A stretch of 64,000 nucleotides of DNA. It comes from Ptiloglossa arizonensis. Lineage: Eukaryota > Arthropoda > Insecta > Hymenoptera > Colletidae. The notes under the pieces were generated by a model. It had not been told where the DNA came from and ran no database searches. It saw only the letters and a list, made by a program, of their open reading frames with translations. Within the stretch, counting starts at the first letter, position 1. Each line of letters starts with the position of its first letter. The DNA is taken from NCBI RefSeq assembly GCF_051014685.1, contig NW_027478400.1:868001-932000 (forward strand), in the 5' to 3' direction. The translations under genes were made by a program, and so were the position numbers. This document shows, piece after piece, positions 61,001 to 64,000 of the stretch.

Positions 61001-64000
61001 TCAATCCGTTCGCGAGATATGGGAGTGTGAAGTTAAGGAATGGTTGAGTAACCATAAAATTTTTCGCAAGTGTGATACTCGAAACCAATAACTACAAAGG
61101 CCTAGGTGAAAAACACACATATCTTTGTAATCGGGCGTGTTTCTACTTTCACATGCAACAGGAAATTCTCGAGTTCGTCAATCCGTTCGCGAGATATGGG
61201 AGTTTGAAGTTAGGGAATGGTTGAGAAACTATCAAAATTTTCCAAAGTCTAATACTCGAAACCAATAACCACAAAGGCCTAGGGGAAAAATACACATATC
61301 GTTGTAATCGGGCGAGTTTCTACTTTCACATGCAACAGGAAATTCTCGAGGTCGGCAATCCGCTCGCGAGATATGGGAGTTTGAAGTTAAGGAATGGTTG
61401 AGAAACCATCAAAATTTTCGCGGGTATGATACTCGAAACCAATAACTACATAGGCCTAGGTGAAAAACACACATATCTTTGTAATCGGGCGGGATTCTAC
61501 TTTAAGATGCAACAGGAATTTCTCGAGTTCGTCAATCCGTTCGCGAGATATGGGAGTTTGAGGTTAAGGAATGGTTGAGAAACCATCAAAATTTTCGCGG
61601 GTCTGATACTCGAAACCAATAACTACAAAGGCCTAGGGGAAAAATGCACATACCTTTGTAATCGGTCGACTTTCTACTTTCAGATGCAACAGGAAATAAT
61701 CGAGTTCGTCAAACCGTTCGCGAGATATGGGAGTTTGAAGATAAGGAATGCTTGAGAAACCATCAAAATTTTCGCAAGTCTGATACTCGAAACCAATAAT
61801 TACTATGATCTACGGCAAAAATACACATACCGTTGTAATCGGGCGAGTTTCTGCTTTCAGATGCAACAGAAATTTCTCGAGTTCGGCAATCCGTTCGCGA
61901 GATAAGGGAGTTTGAAGTTAAGGAATGCTTGAGAAACCATCAAAATTTTCGAAAATCTGATACTCGAAACCAATAACTACAAAGGCTAGGGGAAAAATAC
62001 ACATACCGTTGTAATCGAGCGAGATTCTACTTTCACATGCAACAGGAATTTCTCGAGTTCGTCAATCCGTTTGTGAGATATGGAAGTGTGAAGTTAAGGA
62101 ATGGTTGAGAAACGATCAAAATTTTCGCAAGTCTGATAATCGAAAACAATACCTGGAATGGCCTAGGGGAAAAGTACACACACCATTGTAATCGTGCGAG
62201 TTTCTACTTTCAGATGAAACAGGAATTTCTCGAGTTCGTCATTCCGTTCGCGAGATATGGGAGTTTGAAGTTAAGGAATGGTTGAGAAACCATCAAAATT
62301 TTCGCTGGTCTGAGACTCGAAACCAATAACTACAAAGGCCTAGGGGAAAAATGCACATACCTTTGTAATCGGGCGAGTTTCCAGTTTCAGATGCAACAGG
62401 AATTTCTCGAGTTCGTCATCCCGTTCGCGAGATATGGGAGTTCGAAGTTAAGGAATGGTTGAGAAACCATCCATATTTTCGCAATTCTGATGCTAGAAAC
62501 CAATAACTACAATGGCCTAGGGGAAAAGTAAACACATCATTGTAATCGGGCGAGATTCTACTTTCAGATGCGACAGGAATTTCTCGAGTCCGTCAACCCG
62601 TTCGCGAGATATGAAAGTGTGAAGTTAAGGAATGGTTGAGAAACCATCAAAATTTTCGCAAGTCTGATACTCGAAACCAATAACAACAATGGCCCAGGGG
62701 AAAAACACACATACCGTTGTAATCGGGCGAGTTCCTGCTTTCAGATGCAATAGGAAATTCTCGAGGTCGTCAATCCGTTCGCGAGATATGGGAGTTTGTA
62801 GTTAAGGAATGGTTGAGAAACCATCAAAATTTTCGAAAGTCTATTACTCGAAACCAATAACTACAAAGGCCTAGGGGAAAAATACACATACCTTTGTAAT
62901 CGGGCGAGCTTCCACTTTCAGATGCAACAGGAATTTCTCGAGTTCGTCTTTCCGTTCGCGAGATATGGGAGTTTGAAGTTAAGGAATGCTTGAGAAACCA
63001 TCAAAATTTTCGCAAGTCTGATACTCGAAACCAATAACTACCTTGGCCCAGGGGAAAACACACATACCGTTGTAATTGGGAGAGTTTCCACTTTCAGATG
63101 CAACAGGAATTCCTCGAGTCCGTCACTCCGTTCGCGAGACATGGGAGTTTGAAGTTAAGGTGTGGTTGAGAAACCATCAGAATTTTCGCTGGTCTGGTAC
63201 TCGAAACCAATAACTAGAATGGTCTAGGGGAAAAGTACACACACCACTGTAATCGGGCGAGTTTCTACTTTCTGATGCAACAGGAATTTCTTGAGTTCTT
63301 CAACCCGTTCGCGAGATATGGGAGTTTGAAGATACGGAATGGTTGAGAAACCATCAAAATTTTCGCAAGTCTGATACTCGAAACCAATAACTACAAGGGC
63401 CTAGGGGAAACACACACACATCTTTGTAATCGGGCGAGATTCTACTGTCAGATGCAACAGGAATTTCTAGAGTTCGTCAATCCGTTCGCGAGGTATGGGA
63501 GTTTGAAGTTAAGGAATGCTTGAGAAACCATCAAAATTTTCGAAAGTCTGATACTCGAAACCAATAACTACAAAAGCCTAGGGGAAAAATACACATATCT
63601 TTGTAATCGGGCGGGATTCTACTTTAAGATGCAACAGGAGTTTCTCGAGTTCGTCAATCCGTTCGCGAGATATAGGAGTTTGAAGTTAAGGAATGGTTGA
63701 GAAACTATCAAAATTTTCGCAAGTCTGATACTCGAAACCAATAACTACACAGGCCTAGGTGAAAAACACACATATCTCTGTAATCGGGCGAGTTTCCAGT
63801 TTCAGATGCAACAGGAATTTCTCGAGTTCGTCAATCCGTTCGCGAGAAATGGGAGTTTGAAGTTAAGGAATGGTTGAGAAGCTATCAAAATTTTCGCTGG
63901 TCTGGTACTCGAAACTAATAACTGGAATGGTCTAGGGGAAAAGTACACACACCATTGTAATCGGGCGAGTTTCTACTTTCAGATGCAACAGGAATTTCTT
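52061..64000 (+). repeat. ~177 bp satellite array, right block, with higher-order repeats
   Basis: About 67 monomers in the same orientation as the left block. Shared variants reveal higher-order periods. GCCTTAGGGG recurs at 53,491 and 54,553 (1,062 bp, six monomers). CCATTGTACTCGG recurs at 53,691, 54,753, 55,461 and 55,992 (6, 4 and 3 monomers). GGCCGGGGGAAAAAAAC recurs at 58,093 and 60,215 (2,122 bp, twelve monomers). AGGAATTACACGAG recurs at 58,861 and 59,391 (530 bp, three monomers). The array runs off the window end. Short frames in it are not genes. Confidence 0.95.

Overview
The window is eukaryotic nuclear repeat DNA, probably pericentromeric or other heterochromatin, from an insect. 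The best evidence for taxonomy is a 7.9 kb stretch of mitochondrial origin (about 30.8-38.8 kb). It is AT-rich, reads in the invertebrate mitochondrial code (TGA as Trp, ATA as Met, AGA/AGG at conserved Ser positions) and has a rearranged tRNA cluster between ND3 and ND5. I infer a hymenopteran, possibly a bee or wasp; the genus cannot be named from the sequence alone. I found no convincing functional nuclear protein-coding gene. Nearly all long open frames are by-products of stop-free tandem repeats.

Layout. (1) 1-9,297: tandem array of a ~177 bp satellite. (2) 9,298-25,960: purine-rich satellite built from two words, an 8-mer (GGAGAAAC) and a 12-mer (GAAGAAAGAAAC), giving a 20 bp unit. (3) 25,961-31,547: inversion-rich zone. 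The satellite flips to pyrimidine-rich, meets an ND2 fragment (copy A), then a 1.3 kb piece of a dispersed nuclear repeat. A palindrome follows, made of ND2 copy B, purine satellite, pyrimidine satellite and ND2 copy C. (4) 30,833-38,756: nuclear mitochondrial segment (NUMT), ND2-COX1-L2-COX2-K-D-ATP8-ATP6-COX3-G-ND3-N-R-(R-like)-E-A-S1-F-ND5-H-ND4(partial). COX1, COX2, ND3 and ND4 carry frameshifts and/or stops, while ATP8, ATP6 and COX3 still read open. (5) 38,757-43,497: pyrimidine-rich satellite with long pure GTTTCTCC arrays inside ~1 kb higher-order repeats. (6) 43,498-52,060: nuclear repeat DNA dominated by an ~8 kb nested palindrome. Each arm carries a TATA + initiator promoter pointing outward, and the interior is built from ~525-545 bp units in alternating orientation. 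(7) 52,061-64,000: the ~177 bp satellite resumes on the same strand, with 3-, 4-, 6- and 12-monomer higher-order periods.

The whole 42.8 kb middle block looks like material nested in one satellite array: the satellite has the same orientation on both sides and the two edges share a 50 bp stretch. The parts are linked by repeated breakage and copying. The same satellite/ND2 junction sequence occurs four times, and two satellite inversions are centred on AAACG/CGTTT-type motifs.

The most interesting candidate is the palindromic element, whose right promoter would transcribe straight into the ~177 bp satellite. Whether it does needs RNA data. Frameshift calls in homopolymer and AT runs could also be consensus errors in a long-read assembly.
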